Source: Cellulomonas sp. Root485
Lineage (GTDB): Bacteria > Actinomycetota > Actinomycetes > Actinomycetales > Cellulomonadaceae
Reading direction: 5' to 3'
NCBI RefSeq assembly: GCF_001426705.1
Contig: NZ_LMFC01000001.1
Location: 423,789-487,788 of the forward strand
Length of the DNA stretch: 64,000 nucleotides
Position numbers and translations under genes: made by a program. Shown one piece after another: positions 30,877-40,208 of this stretch (positions within the stretch are counted from its first letter, which is position 1; every line of letters begins with the position of its first letter). The notes under the pieces are model-generated. The model had not been told where the DNA came from, did not search any database, and worked only from the letters and a program-made list of their open reading frames with translations.

Positions 30877-32072
30877 TGGACTTCGCCCCCGACGCCGTGA
30901 CGGTCGACGTCGTCGCGCGCGCGCAGCGGTTCCTCGACGAGCACGTCTATCCCGCCGAGCCGGTGCTGGAGGCCGAGCTCGCCGCGACCCCGACCGAGTG
31001 GGGGACGCGGCCCGTGGTCCGGCGGCTCCAGGGGCTGGCCAGCGAGCAGGGGCTGTGGAACCTGTTCCTGCCGAGCGTGCTGACCACCCTCCAGTACGCC
31101 CCCGTCGCGGAGCTCACCGGCCGCAGCCCGCGTCTGGCCCCGGCTGCGTTCAACTGTGCCGCGCCCGACACCGGCAACATGGAGCTGCTCACCGAGTTCG
31201 GGACGCCCGAGCAGAAGGAGGAGTGGCTCGAGCCCCTCCTGGACGCCGAGATCCGGTCCGCGTTCTGCATGACGGAGCCTGACGTGGCCTCGTCGGACGC
31301 GTCCCAGATCGCCACGCGCATCGTCCGCGACGGTGACGAGTACGTGATCACCGGCCGCAAGTGGTGGTCGACGGGTGCGATGAACCCCGACTGCGCGCTG
31401 CTGGTCGTCATGGGTGCGACGGACCCCACCGCCGAGCGGCACCGTCGCCAGAGCATGGTCCTGGTCCCGCGGGACACCCCGGGCGTGCGGATCGTGCGAC
31501 CGCTGACAGTGTTCGGCTACGACGACCGCGACCACGGCGGGCATGCCGAGATCCTCTTCGAGGACGTGCGCGTGCCGGTCGCCAACATCCTCGCGGGCGA
31601 GGGGCAGGGCTTCGCGATCGCGCAGGCACGCCTCGGTCCCGGCCGGATCCACCACTGCATGCGTTCCCTCGGGATGGCGGAGCGCGCGATGGACCTGGTG
31701 GTCGAGCGAGCGACGTCGCGGATCGCGTTCGGGAAGCCGCTGGCGGACCAGGGCGTCGTGCGCGAGTGGGTGGCCGAGTCCCGCCTCCAGGTCGAGGCGC
31801 TGCGGCTGCTGGTGCTCAAGACCGCCTGGCTCATGGACACCGTCGGCAACCGCGCCGCGATGACCGAGATCCAGGCCATCAAGATCGCGGTCCCGCGGGC
31901 CGTGCAGCAGATCCTCGACCGCGCCATCCAGCTCTTCGGCGCGGCCGGCCTGTCCGGCGACCAGCCGCTGGCCGAGATGTTCGCCGCCGCCCGGGCCCTG
32001 CGCCTGGCGGACGGTCCGGACGAGGTCCACCTCGCCTCCTTGGGGCGAGCCCAGCTCACGAAGGGAAAGTGA
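30876..32072 (+). CDS. ACAD10/11-like acyl-CoA dehydrogenase family protein
   Basis: 398 residues, ATG overlapping the kinase stop (TGATG). FAD-binding acyl-CoA dehydrogenase fold with FCMTEPDVASSDAS, YVITGRKWWSTGAMNP, GRIHHCMRSLGMAERAMDL, RIAFGKPLADQGV and the ending LRLADGPDEVH. These blocks are those of ACAD10/11 (RIHHCMR, DGPDEVH). The usual catalytic Glu position is Asp in this ending. In ACAD10/11 and LvaC the partner removes the 4-phosphate made by the kinase to give a 2- or 3-enoyl-CoA; the same reaction is inferred here. Confidence 0.88.
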   Translation: MDFAPDAVTVDVVARAQRFLDEHVYPAEPVLEAELAATPTEWGTRPVVRRLQGLASEQGLWNLFLPSVLTTLQYAPVAELTGRSPRLAPAAFNCAAPDTGNMELLTEFGTPEQKEEWLEPLLDAEIRSAFCMTEPDVASSDASQIATRIVRDGDEYVITGRKWWSTGAMNPDCALLVVMGATDPTAERHRRQSMVLVPRDTPGVRIVRPLTVFGYDDRDHGGHAEILFEDVRVPVANILAGEGQGFAIAQARLGPGRIHHCMRSLGMAERAMDLVVERATSRIAFGKPLADQGVVREWVAESRLQVEALRLLVLKTAWLMDTVGNRAAMTEIQAIKIAVPRAVQQILDRAIQLFGAAGLSGDQPLAEMFAAARALRLADGPDEVHLASLGRAQLTKGK

Positions 32073-32073
32073 T

Positions 32074-33657
32074 ATGCCTCTAGACCAGGCCCTCGACGGT
32101 GCGGGCTACGGGAGCATGTCGGTCGCGGCGATCCTCGCCGAGACCGCCCATCGCACCCCCGACCGCACGGCGTTCTTCCTGGGCGACCAGGTGGTCCGGT
32201 ATGGCGAGCTCTGGGACCAGACCCGTGCGTACGCGGGTGCCCTGCGCGCCCGCGGGATCGGCCCGGGCGACCGCGTCGCGATGATCGTGCCGAACGTGCC
32301 CGACTTCGCCCGCATCTACTACGGCGTGCTGGCCCTCGGCGCGGTCGTCGTGCCGGTCCACCTGCTGTTCAAGGCCGACGAGATCGAGTTCGTCCTGCGC
32401 GACTCCGGCGCGACGATCCTGGTCGCCGCGGCGCCGATGCTCGCCGAGGCCGCCCCCGCGGCCGCGCGGGTGGGCCTCCCGCTGCTGACCGTGCTGGTCC
32501 CGGACGGGATGGCCGTCCCGTTCCCGCGCCTGGAGGACGAGGCGGCGGCCGCCGACGCGATCGACCTGTACGAGTCGGTGCACCCGATCAGCCCCGCCAC
32601 GATCCTGTACACCAGCGGCACGACGGGCCGGCCCAAGGGAGCCGTCGGCTCGCACATGGCGATCATCGAGCAGGTCAACGTGGCCCTGATCGACCTGTTC
32701 GACATGGTGCGCGACGACGTCGTCTTCGGCGGCCTGCCGCTGTTCCACACGTTCGGCCAGGTATCGGTGATGAACACCGCGTTCCGCCGCGGGGCCGCCG
32801 TGATCCTGCTGCCCAAGTTCGACCCCGACCAGGCGCTCGCGCAGATGGTGCAGCACGGTGCGACGGTGTTCACCGCGGTCCCGACGATGTACATCGGGCT
32901 CATCCAGGCCGCCGCGCGCAGCACCGCCCGGCCGCCGCTGCGCTACGCGGTCTCCGGGGGCGCCGCCCTGCCCGTCGCGGTGCTCGAGGCGTTCGCCCGG
33001 GACTTCGGCGCCGAGGTGCACGAGGGCTACGGCCTGACCGAGACGTCGCCCGCGGTCGCGTTCAACCACGTGGGCGAGCCGATCCGGCCCGGCACCGTGG
33101 GGCGCCCGCTGTGGGGGGTCGACATCGAGATCGCGGACGCGAACATCGACGACCGCATCGTGCGCCTGCCCGCCGGGGAGCTCGGCGAGATCGTCGTGCG
33201 CGGGCACGCCCTGTTCAAGGGGTACCTGGGCAACCCGGACGCGTCGGCCGCCGCCGTGGTCGACGGCTGGTTCCGCACCGGGGACCTGGGCACCAAGGAC
33301 GGCGACGACATCGTCACGATCGTCGACCGCAAGAAGGACATGATCGTCCGCAACGGCTACAACGTGTACCCGAGCGAGGTCGAGGACGTCATGATGCGGC
33401 ACCCCGCCGTCGCGTTCGCGGCCATCTTCGGGCTTCCCGACGAGGCGCGCGGGCAGGAGGTCCACGCGGCGGTCGTGCTGCTCGACGGGCACGAGGCCAC
33501 GCCCGAGGAGCTGGTGGCGTTCGTGCAGGAACGCATCGCCGCCTACAAGTTCCCGCGCGTCGTCCACCTCGTCGATGCCCTCCCGCTCGGCGGCAGCGGC
33601 AAGGTGCTCAAGCGCGAGCTCGTGGCGCAGTTCTCGACGACACCGGTCGACGCCTGA
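32074..33657 (+). CDS. Acyl-CoA ligase (AMP-binding, fatty-acid/4-coumarate type)
   Basis: 527 residues, ATG 1 base after the previous stop with AAGGGAAAG upstream. Adenylate-forming ligase: ATILYTSGTTGRPKGAVGSH (ATP loop), GYGLTETSPAV, GWFRTGDLG, DRKKDMIVRNGYNVYP and the C-terminal catalytic Lys in LGGSGKVLKREL. It joins an organic acid to CoA with ATP to AMP. It probably activates the acid imported by the Liv-type transporter, feeding the kinase and dehydrogenases encoded just upstream. Substrate chain length is not predictable. Confidence 0.92.
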   Translation: MPLDQALDGAGYGSMSVAAILAETAHRTPDRTAFFLGDQVVRYGELWDQTRAYAGALRARGIGPGDRVAMIVPNVPDFARIYYGVLALGAVVVPVHLLFKADEIEFVLRDSGATILVAAAPMLAEAAPAAARVGLPLLTVLVPDGMAVPFPRLEDEAAAADAIDLYESVHPISPATILYTSGTTGRPKGAVGSHMAIIEQVNVALIDLFDMVRDDVVFGGLPLFHTFGQVSVMNTAFRRGAAVILLPKFDPDQALAQMVQHGATVFTAVPTMYIGLIQAAARSTARPPLRYAVSGGAALPVAVLEAFARDFGAEVHEGYGLTETSPAVAFNHVGEPIRPGTVGRPLWGVDIEIADANIDDRIVRLPAGELGEIVVRGHALFKGYLGNPDASAAAVVDGWFRTGDLGTKDGDDIVTIVDRKKDMIVRNGYNVYPSEVEDVMMRHPAVAFAAIFGLPDEARGQEVHAAVVLLDGHEATPEELVAFVQERIAAYKFPRVVHLVDALPLGGSGKVLKRELVAQFSTTPVDA

Positions 33658-33664
33658 CACGACG

Positions 33665-33697
33665 GAGGCCCGGTCCCCTCGTGGGGGACCGGGCCTC
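33665..33697. terminator. Hairpin terminator between convergent operons
   Basis: 14-bp stem (33665-33678 with 33684-33697), 5-base loop, followed by TGCCG; it separates the ligase gene from the transporter operon on the other strand. Confidence 0.8.
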
Positions 33698-33711
33698 TGC
33701 CGTGTGCGGGC

Positions 33712-34977
33712 TCAGGCTGTCGGGATGCCGTCACCCTCGAGCGCCACGGCCTCGCCGGTGTAGGGCTCGACCGGGCCGTTGCCGGCGTCCGTCGTGTAGA
33801 TCTGGCCGTCGACGTAGTCCTGGACGCCCTCGTCGACCACCGTGATGCCGACGCCCTCGAACGCCGCGTGGCTGTCCTTCGAGAAGCCCAGCGGCACGAT
33901 GCCGTTGCCCGTCAGGGCGCCCACCTCGAGGGCGTCGAGGAGGCTCTCGCGCGTCGGGTCGTCGCCGGCCTTGGCCAGGGCCTGCGCGAACAGGTAGCCG
34001 ACCGACATCCCGTACACGGTGTTGCCGCTGAACGGTGCGCCGTCGTTGTACTGGTCGTTGATCTCCTGGAACAGCGTGACCCACTCGTCGTCGGGGCTGA
34101 ACGGCAGGTAGTTGGAGCTGACGAAGCCCTGCAGCAGCAGCGGTGCGACGTCCTCACCGAGATAGCCGACCAGGGTCGGGTAGTCGCCGCCCGACGACGA
34201 CGAGACCCACTGCGCGCCGTACTTCATCTTGGCGGCGGTGCCCAGCGCGAGCGCCGTGAAGCCGTTGACGGTGGCGAGGAAGTTGACCTCGCAGCCGGCC
34301 GCCTGCATCGCGCCGATCTGGGCGACGACGTCCTGCACGGAGACCGAGTAGGTCTGCGTCGAGGCGAGACCGTCGGCGCCGAGCACCTGGACGAGGCCGG
34401 TGGTGAAGTCGGTCCCGAAGTCGTCGTCCTGGCCGAGGACGCAGAACGTCTTGTCCGGCCACGTCTCCTGGGCGTAGGTGGCCAGCGCCTTGGCCTCCAC
34501 GATGTAGTTGGCGTTGTAGGCGAACGTGTTCGGGAAGGTGCCCGGCTGGTCCCACTTGGGGCTGCCCGAGGCGACGAACAGGTCCGGCACGTCGTTCTCG
34601 TTGAGGTAGTCGACCACCGCGGAGTGCGTGGGCGTCCCCAGGCCGTTGATGACGGCGAAGACCTCGTCCTCCTGGACCAGCTCGCGGACCACCGTCGAGG
34701 TGGTCGCCGGGTTGTAGCCGTCGTCCTTGACGATGTACTCGATGCTGCGGCCGTTGATGCCGCCGTTGTCGTTGACGTAGTCGAAGTAGGCCTTCGTCGC
34801 CGCCGAGATGGACGAGTACCCCGCCGCGGCGGGGCCCGTGAGCGGCGTGTGGGTGCCGACCGTGACCGTGTCCTCGCTGATCCCCGGGGAGGGCTCCGGG
34901 GTGCTGCAGGCCGCGAGGCCGGCGGCGACGAGGGCGGTGGTGGCGATCAGCGCGACGGACCGGGAGCGTTGTGACAT
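33712..34977 (-). CDS. ABC transporter substrate-binding lipoprotein (LivK-like)
   Basis: 421 residues, ATG after AGAGGTGAC. The signal ends in a lipobox LAAC. The mature protein is a type I periplasmic-binding fold: VTVGTHTPLTGPAAAGY, AYFDYVNDNGGINGRSIEYIVKDDGYNP, VFAVINGLGTP. This is the branched-chain amino acid/aliphatic amide/organic-acid receptor family. Last gene of an operon reading G, F, H, M, K, so it is expected to deliver the island's substrate to the permeases. The ligand may be an aromatic or aliphatic acid rather than leucine. Confidence 0.9.
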   Translation of the reverse strand: MSQRSRSVALIATTALVAAGLAACSTPEPSPGISEDTVTVGTHTPLTGPAAAGYSSISAATKAYFDYVNDNGGINGRSIEYIVKDDGYNPATTSTVVRELVQEDEVFAVINGLGTPTHSAVVDYLNENDVPDLFVASGSPKWDQPGTFPNTFAYNANYIVEAKALATYAQETWPDKTFCVLGQDDDFGTDFTTGLVQVLGADGLASTQTYSVSVQDVVAQIGAMQAAGCEVNFLATVNGFTALALGTAAKMKYGAQWVSSSSGGDYPTLVGYLGEDVAPLLLQGFVSSNYLPFSPDDEWVTLFQEINDQYNDGAPFSGNTVYGMSVGYLFAQALAKAGDDPTRESLLDALEVGALTGNGIVPLGFSKDSHAAFEGVGITVVDEGVQDYVDGQIYTTDAGNGPVEPYTGEAVALEGDGIPTA

Positions 34978-34982
34978 CGGTG

Positions 34983-36074
34983 TCACCTCTGTTCTTCGGT
35001 AGGGACGAGGACCTTGCGCGGTGCGGGTTCTGCTGTCGGGCGGGGAACGTCGGGGGTGGTGCGGCGGCGCCGGGCGACGAGCGCCCCGTGCAGGCCGTGC
35101 GGGGCGACCGCCATCACCGTGATGAGCAGCAGCCCGAAGACGAGGACCGCGAGGTTCCCGTCCAGTCGTTGGGCGGCGTCCGCCGGGAGGTTCGACGTGA
35201 GCCGGCCGATGAGCCAGGGGAGGAGCACGATGACGACCGAGCCGAGCGCGGCGCCGAGGATGCTGCCCAGCCCGCCGATGACGACCGCGACCACGAGCAG
35301 CAGCGAGAACCCCACGGTGTAGGCGCCGGGGCTGACGGCCTGCGCGACGAAGCACAGGACGGCGCCGCCGACCCCCGCCGCCGCCGAGCTGGCGGTGAAC
35401 GCGAGCACCTTGACGCGACCGGCCGGGATGCCGCTGAGCCGCGCGGCCACCTCGTCGTCGCGGACCGCGAGCATCCGCAGCCCGAACCGCCCGCCGCGCA
35501 GCACCGTCAGGCTCGTCACGACGGCCGCCGTGACCAGCACGGCCACCATCGCCTGCCACTGCTCGAGGGCGACCACCCGGCGCAGTCCGTCGGGCACGCC
35601 CTCGAACGGGATCTGCACCCCCTGGTCGCCGTGCAGCACGGTCGACCAGGTGGAGGCGACGGCGGGCAGGGCGACCACGACGGCGAGCGTGAGACCCGCC
35701 AGGTACGGCCCGGACAGCCGCGCGGCGGCGAGGCCCAGGAGCAGGCCCACGACGGCGCTCGCGAGCACCCCGGCCAGCAGCGCGAGGACGAAGGCGGGGA
35801 TGCCGCCGAACGGCAGCGCGTTGGTGGTCAGCGCGAACCCGTACCCGCCGACCGCCATGAGCGCGGCGTGCCCGAGCGAGAGCTGCCCGGTGGCGCCGAC
35901 CAGCACGGTGAGCCCGGCCGTCGCGCACAGGTACGCGGCGACGAGTGCGAGCTGGTAGTTGCGGAACGGGTCGAGCGCGAACGTGCCGGCCAGCGCGACG
36001 ACGGTCCAGCCCGCCGCGACGAGGAGCGTGCGCAGGAGGGGACGCTGCCCCGGCAGTCGCTGCCGGCCGGTCAT
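34983..36074 (-). CDS. Branched-chain amino acid-type ABC permease (LivM-like)
   Basis: 363 residues, ATG overlapping the LivH-like stop by 4 bases. About eight to nine transmembrane helices; conserved GATGQLSLGHAALMAVGGYGFAL and the EAA-like loop AVRDDEVAARLSGI that contacts the ATPases. The cytoplasmic tail is Pro/Arg-rich. Forms the membrane channel with the LivH-like partner. Confidence 0.9.
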   Translation of the reverse strand: MTGRQRLPGQRPLLRTLLVAAGWTVVALAGTFALDPFRNYQLALVAAYLCATAGLTVLVGATGQLSLGHAALMAVGGYGFALTTNALPFGGIPAFVLALLAGVLASAVVGLLLGLAAARLSGPYLAGLTLAVVVALPAVASTWSTVLHGDQGVQIPFEGVPDGLRRVVALEQWQAMVAVLVTAAVVTSLTVLRGGRFGLRMLAVRDDEVAARLSGIPAGRVKVLAFTASSAAAGVGGAVLCFVAQAVSPGAYTVGFSLLLVVAVVIGGLGSILGAALGSVVIVLLPWLIGRLTSNLPADAAQRLDGNLAVLVFGLLLITVMAVAPHGLHGALVARRRRTTPDVPRPTAEPAPRKVLVPTEEQR

Positions 36075-36949
36075 GCGCGCCTCGCCTCCGCCGCCGCGAA
36101 CAGTCCGGCGGGTCGCAGGAGGAGCACCAGCACGAGCAGGACGAGCACCGCGATCGGCACCAGGCCCGCGCCGAGGTAGCCGGTCACCAGGCTCATCGCG
36201 ACGCCGACGACCACGCCGCCGACCAGCGCACCGACCGGCGAGTCGAGCCCGCCGACCACCGCGACGGTGAAACCGAGCACGAACAGCGAGTCGGTGGCGT
36301 GCGGGTTCAGGCCGAGGCTCGTCGGCACCAGCAGCAGCGCCGCCAGCGACCCGACGACGCTGGAGAGCACCCAGCCGACGGTCACCGTGCGGGAGACCCG
36401 GACGCCGAGCAGGCGCGAGACCTCGGGGGCGAACGCCGCGGCGCGCATCTGCAGGCCGAGCGACGTCCACCGGAACAGGACGGCCAGCGCCGCCATCACG
36501 ACCACGGCGACGACCAGCACGAACAGGTCGTACGGGGACAGCAGCGGCACCCCGCCGACGACGATCGCGGTGTCGTCGAACGGGACACGCATCGGCCGGT
36601 AGTCAGGGCCGAACACGATCCCGAGCGCCGACTGCAGCACCATCACCAGCCCGATGGCCAGGATCACACCGGACAGCGGCGAGACAGGCGACGCGAACCG
36701 CATGACCCCGCGCTCGACGGCGAACCCGAGCAGCCCACCGGCGAGCAGCGCAGCCAGCAGACCGAGCCAGTAGCTGCCCGTCAGCGACGTCACCTCGAAC
36801 GCGACGTAGGTGCTGACCACCGCCATGGCGCCCTGCGCGAAGTTGACCACCCGCGCCCCGCGCCAGATGAGGACGAGCGCGAGGGCGAACAGCGCGAGGA
36901 CGGCGCCGCGGGCGAGGCCGGTGCCGAGGAGGAAGACGAGTCGGTCCAT
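36071..36949 (-). CDS. Branched-chain amino acid-type ABC permease (LivH-like)
   Basis: 292 residues, ATG overlapping the LivF-like stop. About eight helices; signature VVNFAQGAMAVVSTYVAFEV near the N-terminus and the coupling segment MRAAAFAPEVSRLLGV, followed by GGLDSPVGALVGG. It is the second channel subunit of the importer. Confidence 0.9.
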   Translation of the reverse strand: MDRLVFLLGTGLARGAVLALFALALVLIWRGARVVNFAQGAMAVVSTYVAFEVTSLTGSYWLGLLAALLAGGLLGFAVERGVMRFASPVSPLSGVILAIGLVMVLQSALGIVFGPDYRPMRVPFDDTAIVVGGVPLLSPYDLFVLVVAVVVMAALAVLFRWTSLGLQMRAAAFAPEVSRLLGVRVSRTVTVGWVLSSVVGSLAALLLVPTSLGLNPHATDSLFVLGFTVAVVGGLDSPVGALVGGVVVGVAMSLVTGYLGAGLVPIAVLVLLVLVLLLRPAGLFAAAEARRA

Positions 36950-37659
36950 CAGAACCCCAGGTAGGCGTGGCGGAGGCGCTCGTCGGCGGCGAGCTCGTGG
37001 GCGGGCCGGGACGCCACGACCTCACCGAGCCCGAGGACGACGCCGTGGTCGGCGACCGACAGCGCGCCGACGACGTTCTGCTCGGCGAGCAGGACGGTCA
37101 GGCCGGTGCGGTCGGCCAGCGAGCGCAGGACGCCCATGATCTGGGCGACCACGCGCGGCGCCAGCCCGAGCGACGGCTCGTCGAGCAACAGCACGGTGGG
37201 ACGGGCGACGAGCGCCCGGCCGAGCGCGAGCATCTGCCGCTCGCCCCCGGACAGCTGGTGGCCCGCGTGGTTCCGGCGCCGGGCGAGCGGCTCGAACAGC
37301 GCGTAGACCTCGTCGACAGCCGCGCGACGGTCCGGCCCCCGCCACAGCCCGCCGAGGCGCAGGTTCTCGTCGACCGTCAGCTCCGCTACCACGCCGCGGC
37401 CCTCGGGCACGTGGGCGAGACCGCGCCGGACGCGATCCTCGACGCTGACCCCCGCGAGGTCCTGCCCGTCGAGCCGGATGCTCCCGCGGGTGAGGGGGAC
37501 CAGCGCCGAGAGGGTGCGCAGCAGGGTGGTCTTGCCGGCGCCGTTGGCACCGACGAGCGCGACGATGCTGCCGGCCGGCACGTCGAGGTCGACCTCGTGC
37601 AGGACCGGCGCGCCGCCGTAGCCCACGGTCAGCCCCCGCACCTCCAGGAGCGCGCTCAC
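36949..37659 (-). CDS. ABC transporter ATPase (LivF-like)
   Basis: 236 residues; GTG at 37659 overlaps the LivG-like stop by 4 bases. Walker A GANGAGKTTLL, signature LSGGERQMLALGRAL, Walker B VLLLDEPSLGL and the LivF-type VPEGRGVVAELTVDENL. Powers uptake together with the LivG-like ATPase. Confidence 0.92.
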   Translation of the reverse strand: MSALLEVRGLTVGYGGAPVLHEVDLDVPAGSIVALVGANGAGKTTLLRTLSALVPLTRGSIRLDGQDLAGVSVEDRVRRGLAHVPEGRGVVAELTVDENLRLGGLWRGPDRRAAVDEVYALFEPLARRRNHAGHQLSGGERQMLALGRALVARPTVLLLDEPSLGLAPRVVAQIMGVLRSLADRTGLTVLLAEQNVVGALSVADHGVVLGLGEVVASRPAHELAADERLRHAYLGF

Positions 37660-38399
37660 GAGGCGGTCACCTCGATGCCCAGATACGCCTCGTCGACGGC
37701 CGGGTCGCCCGCGACCTCGTCCGGCGTGCCGGACGCGATCACGCGCCCGAAGTCGAGGACGACGACGCGATCGCACACGCTCATGACGAAGTCGACGTGG
37801 TGCTCCACCAGCAGCACGGCGCAGCCGGTGGCGGCGGTGTGCCGGACCAGGTCCCCGAGGGCCGCGATGTCGTCGGGGCCGAGGCCGCCGGCCGGCTCGT
37901 CGAGCAGGAGCAGGCGCGGCTGCGCGACGAGCGCCCGGGCGAGCGCGACCTTCTTCTGCTCGGGGTAGGGCAGGTCGCCCACGGGGCGGTCGGCGTGGGC
38001 GGCGAGGTCGAGTGCGTCGAGCTGGCGCTGCGCGTCGGTGCCGGGGTCGGCGGCTCCGAGCCGGCCGGCGAGCACGTTCTCGCGGACCGTCAGGCCGCGG
38101 AACAGCCCCAGGCCCTGGAGCGTCCGGGCCACGCCGCGGGCGGACAGCCGCGTCGGGTCCGGGGGCAGCGGCTCGCCACCGACCGCGATCGTCCCGGCGC
38201 TGGGACGGACCAGCCCGCAGACCGCGTTGAAGAGCGTCGTCTTGCCGGCACCGTTCGGCCCGATGAGCCCGACGACCTCGCCCTCGCGCACGTCCAGGCT
38301 CACGTCGTCGAGGGCGCTCAGGCCCCCGAAGCGCACGCTCAGCCCGTGCACCGCCAAGTGCGGGTCGCCCGTACGGACGGGCGTCATCTGTGCGGACAT
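37656..38399 (-). CDS. ABC transporter ATPase (LivG-like)
   Basis: 247 residues from the ATG at 38399, which follows AGAGGTG; a further in-frame ATG at 38435 lacks a ribosome site and lies nearly on the operator. Walker A GPNGAGKTTLFN, Walker B LLLLDEPAGGL, and the LivG-type insertion with RTLQGLGLFRGLTVRENV. The usual LSGG signature is replaced by LPYPEQKKVALARAL, a known LivG-family variation (normally LSYGxQR). First gene of the transporter operon, 39 bases downstream of the TetR operator at 38438. Confidence 0.9.
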   Translation of the reverse strand: MSAQMTPVRTGDPHLAVHGLSVRFGGLSALDDVSLDVREGEVVGLIGPNGAGKTTLFNAVCGLVRPSAGTIAVGGEPLPPDPTRLSARGVARTLQGLGLFRGLTVRENVLAGRLGAADPGTDAQRQLDALDLAAHADRPVGDLPYPEQKKVALARALVAQPRLLLLDEPAGGLGPDDIAALGDLVRHTAATGCAVLLVEHHVDFVMSVCDRVVVLDFGRVIASGTPDEVAGDPAVDEAYLGIEVTAS

Positions 38400-38437
38400 C
38401 GGCACCTCTTCGTGTCGGTGAGGACGAAAGTACAACA

Positions 38438-38457
38438 GAAACCGACCGGACGGTATG
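38438..38457. promoter_or_regulatory. TetR-type operator, copy 3
   Basis: GAAACCGACCGGACGGTATG; the right half and core match the site at 29765, the left end is degenerate. It lies upstream of the transporter operon, and downstream of the SDR gene ending at 38499. Confidence 0.7.
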
Positions 38458-38498
38458 GAGTTCAGGACACGGTTCGATCACGTCGGAAGAGCACAGGA

Positions 38499-39230
38499 TC
38501 AGGAGTGCGGGACGCCGGCGATCATGCCGCCGTCGACCACCAGCTCGGTGCCGGTCGTGTAGGCCGAGTCGTCGCAGGCGAGGAAGACCACGGTGCCGGC
38601 GACGTCCGCCGGGGATGCGGGCCGACCCAGGGGGATCGGCACCGCGGTCGGGTCGAGGCGTGAGGTCATCGACGTCCGGACGAAGCCCGGGTGCACGGAG
38701 TTGACCCGGATGCCGTCGGGGCCCAGCTCGACGGCCAGCGACTTGGTCAGGCCCCGCACGCCGAACTTCGACGCCACGTAGCCGTGCAGATGGGAGCCGC
38801 CGAGCATGCCCTCGACCGACGAGATGTTGATGATCGAGCCGCGGCCGGCCGCCTTCATCGTCGCGACCACCGCCTGCACGCCGAGGAACACCCCGGTGAG
38901 GTTGACCGCGATGACCGCGTCCCACTTCGCCAGGGGGTAGTGGTCGATCGGCCCGGCGTTCGCGATGCCCGCGTTGTTGACCAGCACGTCGACCGTGCCG
39001 AACGCCGCGAGGGCGGCCTCGACCGTGGCTGCCCAGCTCTCCGGCGACGTGACGTCGAGGTGGGTGGCGAGCGCGCGGTCGCCCAGGTCGGCTGCCAGCG
39101 CAGCGGCGTCGTCGTCCAGCAGGTCCGCGATCACCACGCTGGCGCCGGCTCCGTGCAAGGCCCGCGCGAACGCTGCGCCGAGCCCGCGCGCGGCGCCGCT
39201 GACGACGGCGACGCGTCCGTCGAGCCTCAT
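38499..39230 (-). CDS. SDR-family oxidoreductase
   Basis: 243 residues. SGAARGLG cofactor loop, NNAG, catalytic Ser in NISSVEGMLG, YVASKFG (YxxxK), and the GTELVVDGGM ending. The pattern is close to the 20-beta/3-alpha-hydroxysteroid dehydrogenase group of classical SDRs; Asp after strand 2 (VIADLLD) suggests NAD. Its ATG overlaps the stop of the quinone-reductase-like gene. Probably a hydroxyl or keto step on the island's substrate. Confidence 0.88.
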   Translation of the reverse strand: MRLDGRVAVVSGAARGLGAAFARALHGAGASVVIADLLDDDAAALAADLGDRALATHLDVTSPESWAATVEAALAAFGTVDVLVNNAGIANAGPIDHYPLAKWDAVIAVNLTGVFLGVQAVVATMKAAGRGSIINISSVEGMLGGSHLHGYVASKFGVRGLTKSLAVELGPDGIRVNSVHPGFVRTSMTSRLDPTAVPIPLGRPASPADVAGTVVFLACDDSAYTTGTELVVDGGMIAGVPHS

Positions 39231-40204
39231 GAGACGCGCACCACGAGACGGCCCGTGGTCGCACCGTCGGCGAGCTTCTGCACCGCGGCCGGGGCGTCCT
39301 CGAACGCGACGACCTCACCGACCACGGGCCGGACCCGCCCGGCGTCGACCAGCCGCGTCAGCTCGACGTGCGCCGCGTCGACCAGCTCGGGCCGGCGTTG
39401 CGCGTAGAGCGCCCAGTGCAGGCCGAGCACGCCGTAGTTCTTCACCAGGGCGTGCCCGGCGTTGACGGCCTGGATGGTCCCACCCGCGAAGCCGACGACG
39501 ACGATCCGCCCCTCGAACGCGATGCACTTGGTGGACTGCTCGAACGCGGTGCCGCCGACGGGGTCGAACACCACGTCGGCCCCCGCGCCGCCGGTCTCGG
39601 CCTTCACGACGGCCACGACGTCCTGCGCCGACCGGTCGATGACCACGTCCGCGCCCGCCTTCCGGGCGACCTCCGCCTTCGAGGCGTTGCCGACCACGCC
39701 GATCACGCGCGCACCCGCGGCTGCCCCGAGCTGTACCGCGGCGCTCCCGACGCCGCCGGCCGCGGCGTGCACCAGCAGGATCTCGCCGGGCTGCAGCGCG
39801 GCCCTCCGGTGCAGCCCGAACCAGGCCGTCTGGTATCCGATCGTCAGGGCGGCGGCCTCGATGTCGTCAAGCGCCGCCGGCGCAGGGAAGACCTCACGCT
39901 CGTCGAGCACCGCCAGCTCGGAGAGCACGCCGATCCGCGACCCGACGACTCGGTCACCGACCGACACGCGCGTGACGCCGTCGCCGAGGCCGACCACCTC
40001 GCCGCACAGCTCGATCCCGGGGGAGAAGGGCAGGGTCGGCCGCACCTGGTACTCGCCGCGCGCGAGCAGCACGTCGGGGAAGTTCACCGCGACAGCGCGT
40101 ACGCGGACGAGCACCTGCCCCGGACCGGGCGTCGGGTCCGGGACGTCGGCGATCGCCAGGACCTCGGCCGGCTCGCCGTACCGGACCACCTGCCACGCGC
40201 GCAC
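39227..40204 (-). CDS. NADPH:quinone reductase-like zinc-free dehydrogenase
   Basis: 325 residues, GTG start 4 bases after the TetR gene stop. Medium-chain family without zinc ligands: AVNFPDVLLARGEYQ, PGIELCGEVVGLG, GIGYQTAWFG-type loop, and cofactor motif HAAAGGVGSAAVQLG. This quinone oxidoreductase/enoyl reductase group reduces enones or quinones with NADPH; mammalian-type annotation would be 'quinone oxidoreductase-like 2'. In this operon it may reduce an enoyl-CoA or act on an unsaturated intermediate. Confidence 0.88.
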   Translation of the reverse strand: MRAWQVVRYGEPAEVLAIADVPDPTPGPGQVLVRVRAVAVNFPDVLLARGEYQVRPTLPFSPGIELCGEVVGLGDGVTRVSVGDRVVGSRIGVLSELAVLDEREVFPAPAALDDIEAAALTIGYQTAWFGLHRRAALQPGEILLVHAAAGGVGSAAVQLGAAAGARVIGVVGNASKAEVARKAGADVVIDRSAQDVVAVVKAETGGAGADVVFDPVGGTAFEQSTKCIAFEGRIVVVGFAGGTIQAVNAGHALVKNYGVLGLHWALYAQRRPELVDAAHVELTRLVDAGRVRPVVGEVVAFEDAPAAVQKLADGATTGRLVVRVS

Positions 40205-40208
40205 CGGC

